This document shows positions 25,311 to 35,424 of a stretch of DNA of 64,000 nt, in pieces. Origin of the DNA: Chitinophagaceae bacterium (GTDB lineage Bacteria; Bacteroidota; Bacteroidia; Chitinophagales; Chitinophagaceae); contig JADLCD010000138.1 in assembly GCA_020847395.1 (NCBI GenBank), forward strand, positions 62,001-126,000, written 5' to 3'. The notes beneath the pieces are model-generated. The model saw only the letters and a program-made list of their open reading frames with translations, searched no databases and was not told where the DNA came from. The translations under genes were made by a program, and so were the position numbers. The stretch's first letter is position 1. Every line of letters begins with the position of its first letter.

Positions 25311-28300
25311 ATGAGTCAAAAGTGCTATCTACAGCGCATTTTACCCGCGCTGTTTTTGCTTTTTTCGATTCCTTTTTATGCATTGGCGCAACAAAAGGTA
25401 TCGGGTAAAATTATCTCCGCAAAAGATCAATCTCCACTGGCCGGCATCTCGGTTACAGTTAAATCAACATCAAAAGGAACAACAACAGACGCTGACGGGT
25501 TGTTTTCGATTGAGGCAAAAAATGGAGATGTGTTGGTTATTACAGGTGTTGGCTATACAGCGCAACAGGTAAGAGTAGATGGATCAGCAATTTCCGTTGA
25601 GCTTGCCGAGGATAACAAAAGCCTTAGTGAGGTGGTTGTTACGGCGCTTGGCGTTAAGAAAGAAATGAAAAAACTTGGCTACTCCATCGAAGAAGTAAAA
25701 GGGGAAGAACTGGTTAAAGCAAGAGACCAGAACCCCATAACCGGTTTAACAGGAAAAGTAGCAGGTTTGTCTGTTGGTCCATCAGCAGAAATGCTTAGAA
25801 AGCCTACGGTATTTCTTCGTGGTAATGAAATTACTTTATACGTGGTAGATGGTATTCCTGTAAGCTCTGATACATGGAATATAAGTCCTGACGACATTGA
25901 ATCGTATACCGTATTAAAAGGACCAACAGCGGCAGCATTATACGGAAGTCGTGCACAATTTGGAGCCATACTTATTACCACCAAAAAAGGCAATAAGGCA
26001 AAAGGGAGAGGATTTACTGTTGAATTCAACTCAAGCAATGTAATGGATAAAGGCTTTCTTGCTTTCCCCAGAATACAGGACCAATACGGCCCGGGCGAAA
26101 ATGGCATTTACGCATTTGGAAATGGTAAAGGTGGTGGCATTAACGATGGAGACTATGATGTATGGGGACCAAAATTTGAAGGCCAGTTAATTCCTCAATA
26201 CGATGGTAAATATGACCCTAACACTACGTATGAAACCAAATTTGGAGATTATACTTATACCGGGAATATTGAGCCAACGCCATGGGTTGGTCGCGGTAAA
26301 AACAATCTTAAAAGATTTTTGAGAACAGGTTTTCAAACCACTAATAATATTGCATTAAGCGCATCGGGAGAAAATTACAATATGCGCTTTTCGCTTTCCC
26401 ATTCTTACCAGCAGGGTATGGTACCTAACACAAGTTTGAATATTACAAACTTCAATATTTATGGCTCATATAACCCAACTAAAAAGCTGAAAATTGAGGC
26501 CAATTTTAATTACAACAGGCAATACACTCCTAATATTCCTGATGTGGATTATGGCCCCAATAGTTTAATATACAATATTGCTATATGGACCGGTGCCGAC
26601 TGGGATGTAGACGATCCTGCAATAAAAGCGGTTTGGCAGCCTGGCAAAACCAATGTGCAATCTTTATTTGCAGAGTACCAGCGTTACCATAACCCCTGGC
26701 TGGTGGTGAACTATTGGTTGCGCGGTCATTACAAAACTGATTTGTATGGCTATGTATCAGGAAACTATGAGTTCAATAAAAATCTGAATTTAAATGCCCG
26801 TACCCAAATTACCGGGTATGATCTTCTGCGCACAGAAAAAATGCCTTATTCAGCGCATCCATATGGCAGGGAAGAAAATAAAGGAGATTACAGGGAAGAC
26901 AGAAGAAGCTTGTTTGAAAATAATACAGATGTGCAATTGAACTATAACTACCTCGTAAAAGACTTTCTGGGCATCAGCGGTTTTATTGGCGCAAGCGCAA
27001 GAAATTTCACATATAATTCAAGCTTTACTACAACTGATTATTTGAGTATTCCTGCAGTATATAGTTTTGCAAACTCTCTTAATCCCATCCAGGCAAACAG
27101 CTTTTATTCTGATATGCGCGTATTAAGCGCATATTACTCAGTTGATTTGTCTCTGGGGAAATTCCTGACACTTTCAACAACAGGAAGAACAGACAAATCA
27201 ACTGCCGCACCACGTGGATTAAGTTACTTTTATCCAAGTATTTCAATGGCTTCTGTAATTTCTGATTACGTTAAGTTGCCAAGCGTTATCTCTTTCCTTA
27301 AGCTAAGAGCCTCTTATGCAGCCGTACGTGGTGATGCTACAAGCGCTGAAATAGGGATAGCTGATTTTGACCCATTAGGTTATGGGCAGAATTATTATTC
27401 ACCGTATGGAGGACCAAACTATAGCCTGCTATCTGTTCTTTCTACATCAAAACCTTATAATAATCAAACGGCAGCGTATACATCAACCAGTGTGTTCGAT
27501 CCGAATCTTAAACCCTTTAACCGTGTAAACTATGAAGGTGGGTTTGATATCAAATTTTTGAATAACAGGTTGGGATTAGGCGCAACTTATTTTCAATATA
27601 TAGATGGTCCGCAAATTCTAACTAACCCAATTTCTTCAGCTACAGGATATAACAATTATGTATTGAATGCTTTGAAGACAAGAAAAACAGGTTACGAATT
27701 TGCATTATCCGGCTCACCTGTAAGAACGAAAAATGGTTTTTCATGGGATGTGCTTTTAACATGGTCTACATTTCAGGATAGATATGTTGAGCTACCGCCT
27801 GGTCAAACCACCTATAATACTTTTTATAAAAAAGGAGACAGGTTAGATGGATTTTATACCAGCGCTTTTGTAAAAACAACAGACGGAAAAGTAGTATATG
27901 ATGAAGGCGGGTACCCGTTGCGGAACCAGGTACCACAATTTCTTGGATACAAGAATGCCGATTATTCCTGGAGTATTTATAACAGGGTAAGCTGGAAGAG
28001 CCTTTCCATAGGGTTTCAGTTTGATGGAAGAGTGGGCGGTGTTACTACAGATTACATGCACAATAAAACAATGCGTGGTGGCAGAAACCAGGAAACTGTT
28101 GAAGGTAAATTGGGTGAAGCAAGAAAGAATGATGCAGATCATGCAGGTGAAAATGATTACGAGGGTATTTATGTAGGTGATGGTGTTGTTATTTCAAATA
28201 ATACACCCATCAATTACGATTCTAAAACAGGAGCTATTCTGAATTATAAAGATCTTCAGTTTACTGCTAATACTACGCCTTTACAGGTTCAGCCCTGGGT

Positions 28301-28580
28301 TAGTTCTTTTTACGGTGTTAATGAAGCAAACCTGATGAGTAAAACATATGCAAAGCTAAGAGAAGTAACTATCAGTTATCAATTGCCTGGTAAGTGGCTT
28401 GCAAAAAGTTTTATCTCCAAAGCCAGTATTTCTCTTGTAGGTCGTAACCTCATTTATTTTTATAAAGACAAAAGGTTTAGGGATGTTGACCTTGATCAGT
28501 ACAATTATATTACAGAAGGTACTGCATTGCAATCTCCCACTAACCGCAGGTATGGATTCAATCTGAATATTGTATTCTAA
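25311..28580 (+). CDS. SusC/RagA family TonB-linked outer membrane protein
   Basis: This 1089-residue protein has a signal peptide (to about residue 26), a carboxypeptidase-like regulatory domain ('VSGKIISAKDQSPLAGISV', about 30-110), a SusC plug ('DDIESYTVLKGPTAAALYGSRAQ', about 195-220) and a beta-barrel ending in 'NLNIVF'. With its SusD partner 20 bp downstream it should import a TonB-energised nutrient. No glycosidase, protease or regulator is nearby, so the ligand is unknown. Confidence 0.93.
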   Translation: MSQKCYLQRILPALFLLFSIPFYALAQQKVSGKIISAKDQSPLAGISVTVKSTSKGTTTDADGLFSIEAKNGDVLVITGVGYTAQQVRVDGSAISVELAEDNKSLSEVVVTALGVKKEMKKLGYSIEEVKGEELVKARDQNPITGLTGKVAGLSVGPSAEMLRKPTVFLRGNEITLYVVDGIPVSSDTWNISPDDIESYTVLKGPTAAALYGSRAQFGAILITTKKGNKAKGRGFTVEFNSSNVMDKGFLAFPRIQDQYGPGENGIYAFGNGKGGGINDGDYDVWGPKFEGQLIPQYDGKYDPNTTYETKFGDYTYTGNIEPTPWVGRGKNNLKRFLRTGFQTTNNIALSASGENYNMRFSLSHSYQQGMVPNTSLNITNFNIYGSYNPTKKLKIEANFNYNRQYTPNIPDVDYGPNSLIYNIAIWTGADWDVDDPAIKAVWQPGKTNVQSLFAEYQRYHNPWLVVNYWLRGHYKTDLYGYVSGNYEFNKNLNLNARTQITGYDLLRTEKMPYSAHPYGREENKGDYREDRRSLFENNTDVQLNYNYLVKDFLGISGFIGASARNFTYNSSFTTTDYLSIPAVYSFANSLNPIQANSFYSDMRVLSAYYSVDLSLGKFLTLSTTGRTDKSTAAPRGLSYFYPSISMASVISDYVKLPSVISFLKLRASYAAVRGDATSAEIGIADFDPLGYGQNYYSPYGGPNYSLLSVLSTSKPYNNQTAAYTSTSVFDPNLKPFNRVNYEGGFDIKFLNNRLGLGATYFQYIDGPQILTNPISSATGYNNYVLNALKTRKTGYEFALSGSPVRTKNGFSWDVLLTWSTFQDRYVELPPGQTTYNTFYKKGDRLDGFYTSAFVKTTDGKVVYDEGGYPLRNQVPQFLGYKNADYSWSIYNRVSWKSLSIGFQFDGRVGGVTTDYMHNKTMRGGRNQETVEGKLGEARKNDADHAGENDYEGIYVGDGVVISNNTPINYDSKTGAILNYKDLQFTANTTPLQVQPWVSSFYGVNEANLMSKTYAKLREVTISYQLPGKWLAKSFISKASISLVGRNLIYFYKDKRFRDVDLDQYNYITEGTALQSPTNRRYGFNLNIVF

Positions 28581-28600
28581 ATACATAAAACTTAATTGAA

Positions 28601-30187
28601 ATGAAAAAAATATTATATCTGGCAATCGTTTCGGTATGCTTAACCACGTTAGCCAGTAGTTGTAAAAAATCGTTTGATGAGCTTAGGGACAATCCGAACA
28701 AACCCACCGATGTTCCTCCGTCACTTTTGTTTAATGGAATTCTGAATAGTTTATATGATGGTCCGAATAGCTCAAATGAAAAGTGGTGCCAGTATTATTG
28801 TGAGAACTATGATTACTACGGAAATAACCGTTATGACTTTGATGCAGGTACCAATTATTATTCTACCTTAAACAATGTTTTGAAAATGGAAGAAGAAGCT
28901 GTGAAGGCAGGAGCCGATGCTGCATTAAATCCTTATGCAGCACTTGGCAAATTTTTCAGGGCATACTTTTTTTCAAAAATGAGCCTTGCTATGGGGGATA
29001 TTCCTATGGCAGAAGCATTGCAGGGGGCAGAACATTTAACTCCTGTTTATGATGCTCAAAAAGATGTTTTCAAAAAATCTCTTTTGTGGCTGGATAGTGC
29101 CAATAATGAATTAGGAACGCTGATTACAAATGTAAATACTACTTTGGCTGGCGATATTTATTTAGGTAATGATTTGTCGGCCTGGCAAAAAGTTGTAAAC
29201 ACTTTCAAACTCAGATTACTGATGCATTTGAGTTTAAAAGAAAGCGACGCCGATTTAAATATTAAGCAACAGTTTACCGATATTGTGAATAATGCTACCA
29301 AATACCCGGTAATGGGAAGTAATGCTGATAACCTTGAGTATACATTTTTGCACCCAACTAATGATTACCCAACTAATCCAAGTAGTTTTGGTTTTGATGC
29401 CACAAGAAAAAATACATCGGCAACTTATGTTGGATTACTAACTCATTTAAAAGATCCGAGAGTATTTGCAACCGCTGAGCCGGCAAAGGCAAAAGTAAAC
29501 GGAGGTATTAGTCCAACAAGCTTTGATGCTTTTGTGGGCGCTGATCCCGGTGAAGATTTAGGTGCTATGTATAATAAAGCTAATACCGGGCAATATTCAT
29601 TCATCAACCGTCGTCGTTATTACGAAACCTATACAGGGGAGCCAAGTGTGCAAATTGGTTATCCTGAACTTTGTTTTACTATTGCGGAAGCCATTAACAG
29701 GGGATGGATATCATCCGGAGCGCTTGGAAATGCAGAAGATTATTATATGGCAGGCATTAAAGCGTCACGTGCTTCTTATAATATTCCTGAATCTGGTTCA
29801 TACACTGCATTCTTTCTAAAATCAGGAGGACCAGGAACCAACGCCGTGTATGATAGTTATGCTATTCCAACAGATTGGAATACTTATTATAACCAGGCAA
29901 CCGTAAAGTATGCAGGCAATAATGCAACCGGGCTTACTCAGATTCTGCAACAAAAGTATTTATCTATGTTCCGCCATTCCGGACTTGAAGCGTATTTTAC
30001 ATATAGAAGAACCGGTGTTCCTACTTTTACTACAGGCGATGGTACCGGTAACAGCGGTCGTATACCATTGCGGTTTCAATATTTCAATTCAGAAAAAACG
30101 GCTAATACAACCAATTACGAGGCCGCATTGAAATCTCAATATAGTGGCAATGATGATATTAATGGCCAAATGTGGCTGTTGAAATAG
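28601..30187 (+). CDS. SusD/RagB family nutrient-binding outer membrane lipoprotein
   Basis: The 528-residue lipoprotein (lipobox ASSC, Cys21) matches the SusD-like_2 branch: 'DELRDNPNKPTDVPPSLLFNGIL' near residues 26-48 and a helical TPR-like core. It sits on the cell surface as the lid of the preceding SusC barrel. It starts 20 bp after the SusC stop codon and a strong terminator follows, so the operon has just two genes. Confidence 0.92.
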   Translation: MKKILYLAIVSVCLTTLASSCKKSFDELRDNPNKPTDVPPSLLFNGILNSLYDGPNSSNEKWCQYYCENYDYYGNNRYDFDAGTNYYSTLNNVLKMEEEAVKAGADAALNPYAALGKFFRAYFFSKMSLAMGDIPMAEALQGAEHLTPVYDAQKDVFKKSLLWLDSANNELGTLITNVNTTLAGDIYLGNDLSAWQKVVNTFKLRLLMHLSLKESDADLNIKQQFTDIVNNATKYPVMGSNADNLEYTFLHPTNDYPTNPSSFGFDATRKNTSATYVGLLTHLKDPRVFATAEPAKAKVNGGISPTSFDAFVGADPGEDLGAMYNKANTGQYSFINRRRYYETYTGEPSVQIGYPELCFTIAEAINRGWISSGALGNAEDYYMAGIKASRASYNIPESGSYTAFFLKSGGPGTNAVYDSYAIPTDWNTYYNQATVKYAGNNATGLTQILQQKYLSMFRHSGLEAYFTYRRTGVPTFTTGDGTGNSGRIPLRFQYFNSEKTANTTNYEAALKSQYSGNDDINGQMWLLK

Positions 30188-30219
30188 AACCACGCATTTA
30201 AAAAATTTCCTATTCTCTG

Positions 30220-30256
30220 AACCGGGCTGTTTTGCAAAAAACAGCCCGGTTTTATT
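30220..30256 (+). terminator. Terminator of the two-gene SusCD operon
   Basis: A 13-bp stem, AACCGGGCTGTTT (30220-30232) with AAACAGCCCGGTT (30239-30251), is followed by TTATTTT. It is near symmetric and may also stop transcription from the minus strand. Confidence 0.9.
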
Positions 30257-30320
30257 TTCATCAATCTACAGAAGAGGAGTTTCAATGTTATAATATTTTC
30301 TTTGCAAAACAATTAATGTT

Positions 30321-30494
30321 TTACATAGCTTGTAAAAACAAAAAATTATCCTGCAAAATTTTCTGTATGTGAGATACCGCGCCTTCAAAACCAGTGTGCT
30401 GGTAAAACGCTGTTTTTTTAGCCTGCTGAACAGCTACACCCTTATCACTGCATACCTGAAGTATTTTATAATGATACTCTTCAAAGTATTCCGC
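30321..30494 (-). CDS. Coding-like stretch in frame after the stop of the 69-residue gene; no usual start codon
   Basis: Directly after the TAA at 30495-30497 the same minus-strand frame stays open for 57 codons and ends at TAA (30321-30323). The predicted residues look like a real helical protein: AEYFEEYHYKILQVCSDKG at the start, 'KKTAFYQHTGFEGAVSHI' in the middle, LQDNFLFLQAM at the end. There is no ATG, GTG or TTG in frame before the C-terminal part. It may be read by stop-codon readthrough, start from a rare codon, or be a gene that lost its start. I do not recognise the family. Confidence 0.45.
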   Translation of the reverse strand, partial: AEYFEEYHYKILQVCSDKGVAVQQAKKTAFYQHTGFEGAVSHIQKILQDNFLFLQAM

Positions 30495-30704
30495 TTATTT
30501 GTTTTTTGGCTTTACTGCTGCCGTTTTCTTTTGTTCTTCTGTTTTAGGATTGATGATATTCTCTTTTGCCGGCGCATGCGGAAAGCCGGGAAAATCCTGG
30601 TCAATGCGATTGTCAGGATTTGCCTGCACTTCTTCTTTTGTAGTAATGGGTTTTGTTTTACCTTTTGCTCTGGCAGTTTTGCCTGCTGATGTCTTATCTT
30701 TCAT
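30495..30704 (-). CDS. Small conserved-type Chitinophagaceae protein, unknown function
   Basis: The 69-residue product is hydrophilic, Lys/Thr rich and probably disordered: 'TSAGKTARAKGKTKPITTKEEV' at the start and 'IDQDFPGFPHAPAKENIINPK' in the middle. I recall similar short proteins in Chitinophagaceae but no function. I start at 30704; a longer frame to 30731 would add nine residues. The frame continues after the stop, as described in the neighbouring entry. Confidence 0.6.
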   Translation of the reverse strand: MKDKTSAGKTARAKGKTKPITTKEEVQANPDNRIDQDFPGFPHAPAKENIINPKTEEQKKTAAVKPKNK

Positions 30705-30804
30705 GATTCTTTTTATTATTAAAGAGTACAATTATGTGCCAATTTATCTCTGCTGTAAATGGTGACCAGTGCGGGAAAAAATTCCACATTTATAATTACA
30801 AACA

Positions 30805-31518
30805 ATGCAGCTTTTAAAAAACATATACCAGGTAAGCGGCGACCTCAATGGCATAACATTCGATAAACAGGATGCTTTGTGGAATGATGGCAATGCATAT
30901 ATTCTCAAAACAAATGAAGGCCTGATAATGTTTGATTGCGGATGCGGTGATACCCTCGACCAGATTTTTTGCAACATGCAATACTGGGATTTGTCTACCA
31001 ACGATATTAAATATTGCCTGTTCACGCATCCGCATTATGACCATGCAGGCGGAGCATATTTATTGAAAAAGAAAGGCGTTGCACTTATTGCTATTAGCGA
31101 AACAGCAGATGCTATAGCCAACGGCGATGAACGTTGTTGCGGTTACCTGTATCATAAAACTTTTACACCAGTTACTGTTGACAGAATAGTAAAAGACGGT
31201 GAAAAAATAAATCTGGCCGGTGTTGAAATAGAAGTGATGCACTTACCCGGGCATAGCATGGGTTGTACGGCATTTTTATTTACGCATGAAGGAAAGAAAA
31301 TAGTAATAAGCGGTGATGTAATCGGCACATTGTTAAGCGGTGATTTTGGCTGGAGCGGCTCTATTGATTTTGATAAAAAGATATATACCGAATCATTACG
31401 CAAGTTTGCAAAAGTAGAAACCGATGTTATGCTACCCGGGCATGGAATGAGTTATTTTCATAAGCCACGCTGGAGAGTTGAGCAGGCATTGAATGCTGCA
31501 TTGATGCAGTGGAGATAG
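30805..31518 (+). CDS. MBL-fold metallo-hydrolase
   Basis: This 237-residue protein has the metal motif THPHYDHAGG (HxHxDH, near residues 74-83), a further His in 'LPGHSMG' near 148, Asp in 'VISGDVIG' near 171, and the last His in 'LPGHGMSYF' near 212. This is the complete set for a binuclear zinc or iron site. The substrate is not evident. It is divergent from the small 69-residue gene and stands alone. Confidence 0.85.
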   Translation: MQLLKNIYQVSGDLNGITFDKQDALWNDGNAYILKTNEGLIMFDCGCGDTLDQIFCNMQYWDLSTNDIKYCLFTHPHYDHAGGAYLLKKKGVALIAISETADAIANGDERCCGYLYHKTFTPVTVDRIVKDGEKINLAGVEIEVMHLPGHSMGCTAFLFTHEGKKIVISGDVIGTLLSGDFGWSGSIDFDKKIYTESLRKFAKVETDVMLPGHGMSYFHKPRWRVEQALNAALMQWR

Positions 31519-31605
31519 TTATTCATCTTTAAACAAAATAAAAACCGATAACATAAAGACATTTAAAACACCTTTACATTACCGGTAGAAAATATATGTC
31601 AACAA

Positions 31606-31833
31606 CTAAGCGCCCTGTTGCTTTGTAGTAGTTGTATCTTTTTCATTCATACCATCTTCTATCTCTTTTTTAACGTTGCTTTTAGCATCGTTAAACTCAC
31701 GAATACCGCGACCCAGTCCACGCATAAACTCAGGAATTTTACGTCCACCGAAAAGAATCAACACTGCAAGAATAATCAATATCCACTCAGTTCCGCCTGG
31801 CATTGATATTAATAAAGAATTGTAAGATAGCAT
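31606..31833 (-). CDS. tatA: Twin-arginine translocase subunit TatA/E
   Basis: This 75-residue protein has a short N-terminus, one membrane helix ('WILIILAVLILFGGRKIPE', residues 17-35) followed by the FGG hinge and an amphipathic helix ('FMRGLGRGIREFNDAKSNV'), then an acidic tail. It forms the pore of the Tat system with TatC, which is not in this window. The Gfo/Idh/MocA protein at 15977 is a possible cargo. A -7 box lies 27 bp upstream. Confidence 0.88.
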   Translation of the reverse strand: MLSYNSLLISMPGGTEWILIILAVLILFGGRKIPEFMRGLGRGIREFNDAKSNVKKEIEDGMNEKDTTTTKQQGA

Positions 31834-31859
31834 CGTAATAAAATTTAAAGTTGAGCAAA

Positions 31860-31867
31860 CAAAGGTA
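31860..31867 (-). promoter_or_regulatory. -7 element TACCTTTG of tatA
   Basis: It is a perfect minus-strand TAnnTTTG 26 bp before the tatA start. I see no clear -33 box. Confidence 0.5.
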
Positions 31868-31931
31868 CAATTTTAATTAATCAGAGAGCTAAGATAAGTA
31901 ATTCGTTTGATGGTTAACCCATATTTAACAA

Positions 31932-31963
31932 CAAACGGAAACCAGGTGTGCGGTTTCCGTTTG
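31932..31963 (-). terminator. Hairpin downstream of rplS
   Basis: CAAACGGAAACC (31932-31943) pairs perfectly with GGTTTCCGTTTG (31952-31963) around an 8-nt loop. It lies 24 bp after the rplS stop. The following T run is short on either strand, so termination is probable but not certain. Confidence 0.65.
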
Positions 31964-31986
31964 CATATATTCTTTTTGTGTAATAA

Positions 31987-32343
31987 TTATATACCCATTC
32001 TTTTTTCTTTAATTCTTGCGCTTTTACCGCTGCGGCTACGCAGGAAGTACAATTTAGCACGACGAACCTTACCTACTTTATGTAAAGTAATAGAATCAAT
32101 ATTGGGAGAAGCTATAGGGAAAGTTCTTTCAACACCAACGCCATCAGATATTTTACGCACAGTAAATGTAGCAGTGCTACCGGTACCCTGGCGTTTAATT
32201 ACATCCCCTTTAAATCCCTGTATACGGGTTTTGTTTCCTTCAACAACTTTATAATTAACAGTAACATTATCGCCCGCTTTAAAGCCAGGGAATGTTTTTT
32301 GCTGGGTTAATTGTTCGTGTACGTATTGTACTGCTGAGCTCAT
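31987..32343 (-). CDS. rplS: 50S ribosomal protein L19
   Basis: The 118-residue protein has the L19 pattern: '[16 protein letters not shown]' near residues 21-36, '[14 protein letters not shown]' near 40-53, '[28 protein letters not shown]' at the C-terminal part. I start at the ATG at 32343, which follows a textbook promoter by about 20 bp; the open frame further upstream would run through that promoter. Unlike in many bacteria, trmD and rpsP are not adjacent. Confidence 0.95.
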   Translation of the reverse strand: MSSAVQYVHEQLTQQKTFPGFKAGDNVTVNYKVVEGNKTRIQGFKGDVIKRQGTGSTATFTVRKISDGVGVERTFPIASPNIDSITLHKVGKVRRAKLYFLRSRSGKSARIKEKRMGI

Positions 32344-32364
32344 GACTACAAATTTTAAGGGACG

Positions 32365-32395
32365 CAAAGGTAAGGAACGATATTGAAAAATCAAA
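32365..32395 (-). promoter_or_regulatory. Promoter of rplS
   Basis: On the minus strand TTTG (32392-32395), a 19-bp spacer and TACCTTTG (32365-32372) match both Bacteroidota promoter boxes. Confidence 0.8.
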
Positions 32396-32411
32396 AGAAA
32401 TTCTATCGAAG

Positions 32412-32495
32412 TTGCAGGTTACAGGTTTCAAGTCTCAGGTCATAAGGTTGCATCTCTCCCCAACTTGTAACTTAGAACCTGAAACCTGTAACATA
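32412..32495. repeat. Imperfect inverted repeat of the ACAGGTTTCAAGTCTCAGG type
   Basis: The left part reads GTTACAGGTTTCAAG and the right part ACCTGAAACCTGTAAC, so a long imperfect hairpin can form. A related piece is at 12802-12835. It lies between rny and the rplS promoter. Confidence 0.6.
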
Positions 32496-32496
32496 T

Positions 32497-34062
32497 TTAC
32501 CTTGCCACATTCACTGCTCTCTTCTCTCTTATCACCGTTACTTTTATCTGTCCGGGATAGGTCATTTCAGTCTGTATTTTCTGGGCTATTTCAAAGCTGA
32601 GTTTTTCGCTGTCGTTATCAGACATTTTATCTGCTTCGGCTATTACCCTCAACTCACGACCTGCCTGTATAGCATAAGCTTTTTCTACGCCAGGATAAGC
32701 CAGGGCAATATTTTCAAGCTCTTTTATGCGCTGAAGGTATTGCTGCATGATTTCCCTGCGGGCTCCCGGTCTGGCGCCGCTTATAGCATCGCAAGCCTGC
32801 ACAATAGGAGAAATTACATACTGCATTTCCATTTCATCGTGGTGAGCGCCGATAGCGTTTACCACAGCCGGGTTTTCACCATATTTTTCAGCCAGCCTGG
32901 CGCCGAATAAAGCATGGCTCAATTCACTTTCTTCATCAGGCACTTTACCTATGTCGTGCAAAAGCCCTGCTCTTTTAGCCAGTTTAGGGTTAAGTCCTAA
33001 CTCTGCCGCCATTGTAGCGCAAAGATTAGCCGTTTCACGGCTGTGCATTAATAAGTTTTGCCCGTAAGACGAACGGAAACGCATACGTCCCACCATTCTT
33101 ACCAGCTCTTTATGTAAACCGTGGATACCCAGTTCAATAACTGTCCTCTCCCCTATTTCAAGCACCTGCTCTTCTAATTGCTTGCGGGTTTTTTCAACCA
33201 CTTCCTCAATACGGGCAGGGTGAATACGTCCATCCGTTACCAGGCGCTGCAATGCCAGGCGGGCAACTTCTCTTCTCAGTGGGTCGAAAGAAGAAAGTAC
33301 AATTGCTTCCGGAGTATCATCAACAATCAGGTCAACGCCGGTAGCCGCTTCAATAGCGCGGATATTTCTACCCTCGCGACCGATAATCTGACCCTTAATT
33401 TCATCTGTTTCAAGATTGAAGACCGTAACCGTATTTTCAATCGTTTGCTCTGCAGCAGTACGCTGAATAGTCTGAATAACTATTTTCCTTGCTTCCTTAT
33501 TGGCTTTTACTTTCGCATCTTCAATAATTTCCTGCTGAATAGATAATGCCTGCGATTGTGCCTCATGCTTTAAGGTTTCCAGCAATTGCCCCTTTGCTTC
33601 TTCTGCCGTTAAAGCAGAAATTTTTTCCAGGCGGCGGATATGCTCTTCCTGGTGTTTTTCTAATTCCGTACGTTTTTGGCTAACTACTTCTATCTGCCTG
33701 TTGAGGTTTTCTTTAATTGCCTCATTTTCCTTTACCTGCTTTTCCGCATTTTCTAATTTCTGGCTAAGACTCTGTTCCTTCTGGCGGGCTCTTGTTTCAG
33801 ATTCATTGATTTTTTTGTTCTTTTCCAGTACCACCTTATCGTGTTCCGCCTGCAGTTGTACTATCTTTTCTTTTGCTTCGAGTAGTTTTTCCTTTTTTAA
33901 TGTTTCAGTTGTGGTTTGTGCATCGCCGATAATTTTTTGGGCTTGAGCTTCTGCATTGTCTATTTGCTTTTTTGTATTGGCAGCAAAAACAAATTTACCC
34001 GCTATTATTCCTACCACGATACCCACAACTCCAATTATAATGGACAAGACATTCAGTTCCAT
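32497..34062 (-). CDS. rny: Ribonuclease Y
   Basis: The 521-residue enzyme starts with a membrane anchor (residues 4-27), then a coiled coil (about 30-200), a KH domain with [13 protein letters not shown] (near 220-232), and an HD domain with '[12 protein letters not shown]' (near 360) and '[28 protein letters not shown]'-type metal ligands around 375-400. It is a membrane-bound endoribonuclease that starts mRNA decay. It is a single gene here. Confidence 0.95.
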   Translation of the reverse strand: MELNVLSIIIGVVGIVVGIIAGKFVFAANTKKQIDNAEAQAQKIIGDAQTTTETLKKEKLLEAKEKIVQLQAEHDKVVLEKNKKINESETRARQKEQSLSQKLENAEKQVKENEAIKENLNRQIEVVSQKRTELEKHQEEHIRRLEKISALTAEEAKGQLLETLKHEAQSQALSIQQEIIEDAKVKANKEARKIVIQTIQRTAAEQTIENTVTVFNLETDEIKGQIIGREGRNIRAIEAATGVDLIVDDTPEAIVLSSFDPLRREVARLALQRLVTDGRIHPARIEEVVEKTRKQLEEQVLEIGERTVIELGIHGLHKELVRMVGRMRFRSSYGQNLLMHSRETANLCATMAAELGLNPKLAKRAGLLHDIGKVPDEESELSHALFGARLAEKYGENPAVVNAIGAHHDEMEMQYVISPIVQACDAISGARPGARREIMQQYLQRIKELENIALAYPGVEKAYAIQAGRELRVIAEADKMSDNDSEKLSFEIAQKIQTEMTYPGQIKVTVIREKRAVNVAR

Positions 34063-34215
34063 GAATTTTTAATTTATACTGTTCTTTTATATTTTTCCTT
34101 GCTATGTTCATAATAACCATAGTAAGTTGGTAATAGGCGAAGATACAAAACAACAGTCAACGGCGTTACAGTAGTAGTAAATTTCAGTAATTTGCATACT
34201 CAACTTGTTTAAATA

Positions 34216-35337
34216 ATGAAGAAAGGAATAGTGATACTCCTGGCGCTCAGCCCGCTTTTTTTGATTGCTCAAACCCCTTTTACCATTTCGGGAAGTCTTA
34301 ATAAAATAAAAGACACCATTAATGTAGTGTATATAGATTATATAACCGGAAATGCAAGAGTATCAGACAGTTCAAAAGTTATTAATGGCAAATACAGTTT
34401 CAGGGGTAATCTTGATGAACCCACACTTGCCCGTATTACCGCCGGGTTATCTAACAAAAATTCAAATGAGGAAGCTGCAACAAGCATATACATTCAACCC
34501 GGTGATATAAGTGTTGCAAGCAATGGCAGCTTTACGGCCATTACCGTAAAAGGCTCTTCTGCACATGATGATTTTAAAAAATTTGAAGATATTATTCAGC
34601 CCTATAGCGATACTATGCGCTCCTATTATCAAACCTATAGCGAGGCAAGGCAAACCGGCAATACCGCTACAATGCAGGAGATACAAACCAGGGCCATGGC
34701 GCTTGAATCTCATATAAAGGAGAAGGTATTTGTTCCTTTTATTAAAAATAACCCATCATCCCCGGTGTCGTTTTTTGTGTTGCAGCAGTATGCGGGTAAC
34801 GATATTGACGTAAACAAGGTTGAACCCTTATTTTCTTTGCTGGCGCCCGGAGTTCAAAACCTTAGTTCTGCCAAACAATTAAAGGAGCGTATTAATATTG
34901 AGAAAAGAACCGCTATCGGTCAGGTAGCTGCCGACTTTACTCAAAACGATACTTTGGGTAACCCGGTAAAGCTTTCTTCGCTGCAGGGCAAATATTTGCT
35001 GGTTGATTTTTGGGCGAGTTGGTGCGGCCCCTGCCGCCAGGAAAACCCCAATGTGGTAAACGCCTATAATAAATATAAAGACAAAGGCTTTACTGTTTTA
35101 GGCGTATCTCTCGACAGGCAGGGCGCTAAAGATGCCTGGTTAAAAGCCATTCATGATGATAATCTTACCTGGACCCATGTAAGCGATCTCCAGTTCTGGA
35201 ATAATGCTGCTGCAAGATTATATGGCATTGAATCCATCCCACAGAATTTTTTATTAGACCCGAAGGGGAAAATCATAGGGAAGAATTTGAGGGGAGCAGA
35301 GTTGCTGGAGAAGTTGGCGGAGGTGTTGGGGAAGTAA
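34216..35337 (+). CDS. TlpA-like disulfide reductase with DUF4369 domain
   Basis: This 373-residue exported protein has a signal peptide (to about residue 19), an N-terminal DUF4369 domain (about 22-110), a helical linker, and a C-terminal thioredoxin domain with WASWCGPC (near 266-273, active CGPC) and 'YGIESIPQNFLLDPKGKIIG' holding the cis-Pro. It should reduce disulfides in the periplasm. A paralogue of similar layout lies at 56631. The ribosomal protein operon follows on the same strand but has its own promoter. Confidence 0.9.
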   Translation: MKKGIVILLALSPLFLIAQTPFTISGSLNKIKDTINVVYIDYITGNARVSDSSKVINGKYSFRGNLDEPTLARITAGLSNKNSNEEAATSIYIQPGDISVASNGSFTAITVKGSSAHDDFKKFEDIIQPYSDTMRSYYQTYSEARQTGNTATMQEIQTRAMALESHIKEKVFVPFIKNNPSSPVSFFVLQQYAGNDIDVNKVEPLFSLLAPGVQNLSSAKQLKERINIEKRTAIGQVAADFTQNDTLGNPVKLSSLQGKYLLVDFWASWCGPCRQENPNVVNAYNKYKDKGFTVLGVSLDRQGAKDAWLKAIHDDNLTWTHVSDLQFWNNAAARLYGIESIPQNFLLDPKGKIIGKNLRGAELLEKLAEVLGK

Positions 35338-35361
35338 TGATTTGATATTTCAAATTTCAAA

Positions 35362-35392
35362 TTTGGCATTTCAAATTTGAAACGTACCTTTG
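35362..35392 (+). promoter_or_regulatory. Promoter of the rplK operon
   Basis: TTTG (35362-35365), a 19-bp spacer and TACCTTTG (35385-35392) match the consensus. It leaves a leader of about 68 nt before rplK. Confidence 0.8.
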
Positions 35393-35424
35393 CCGCCCCA
35401 AAAAGTTCTTTTTTGAATTTGGGA

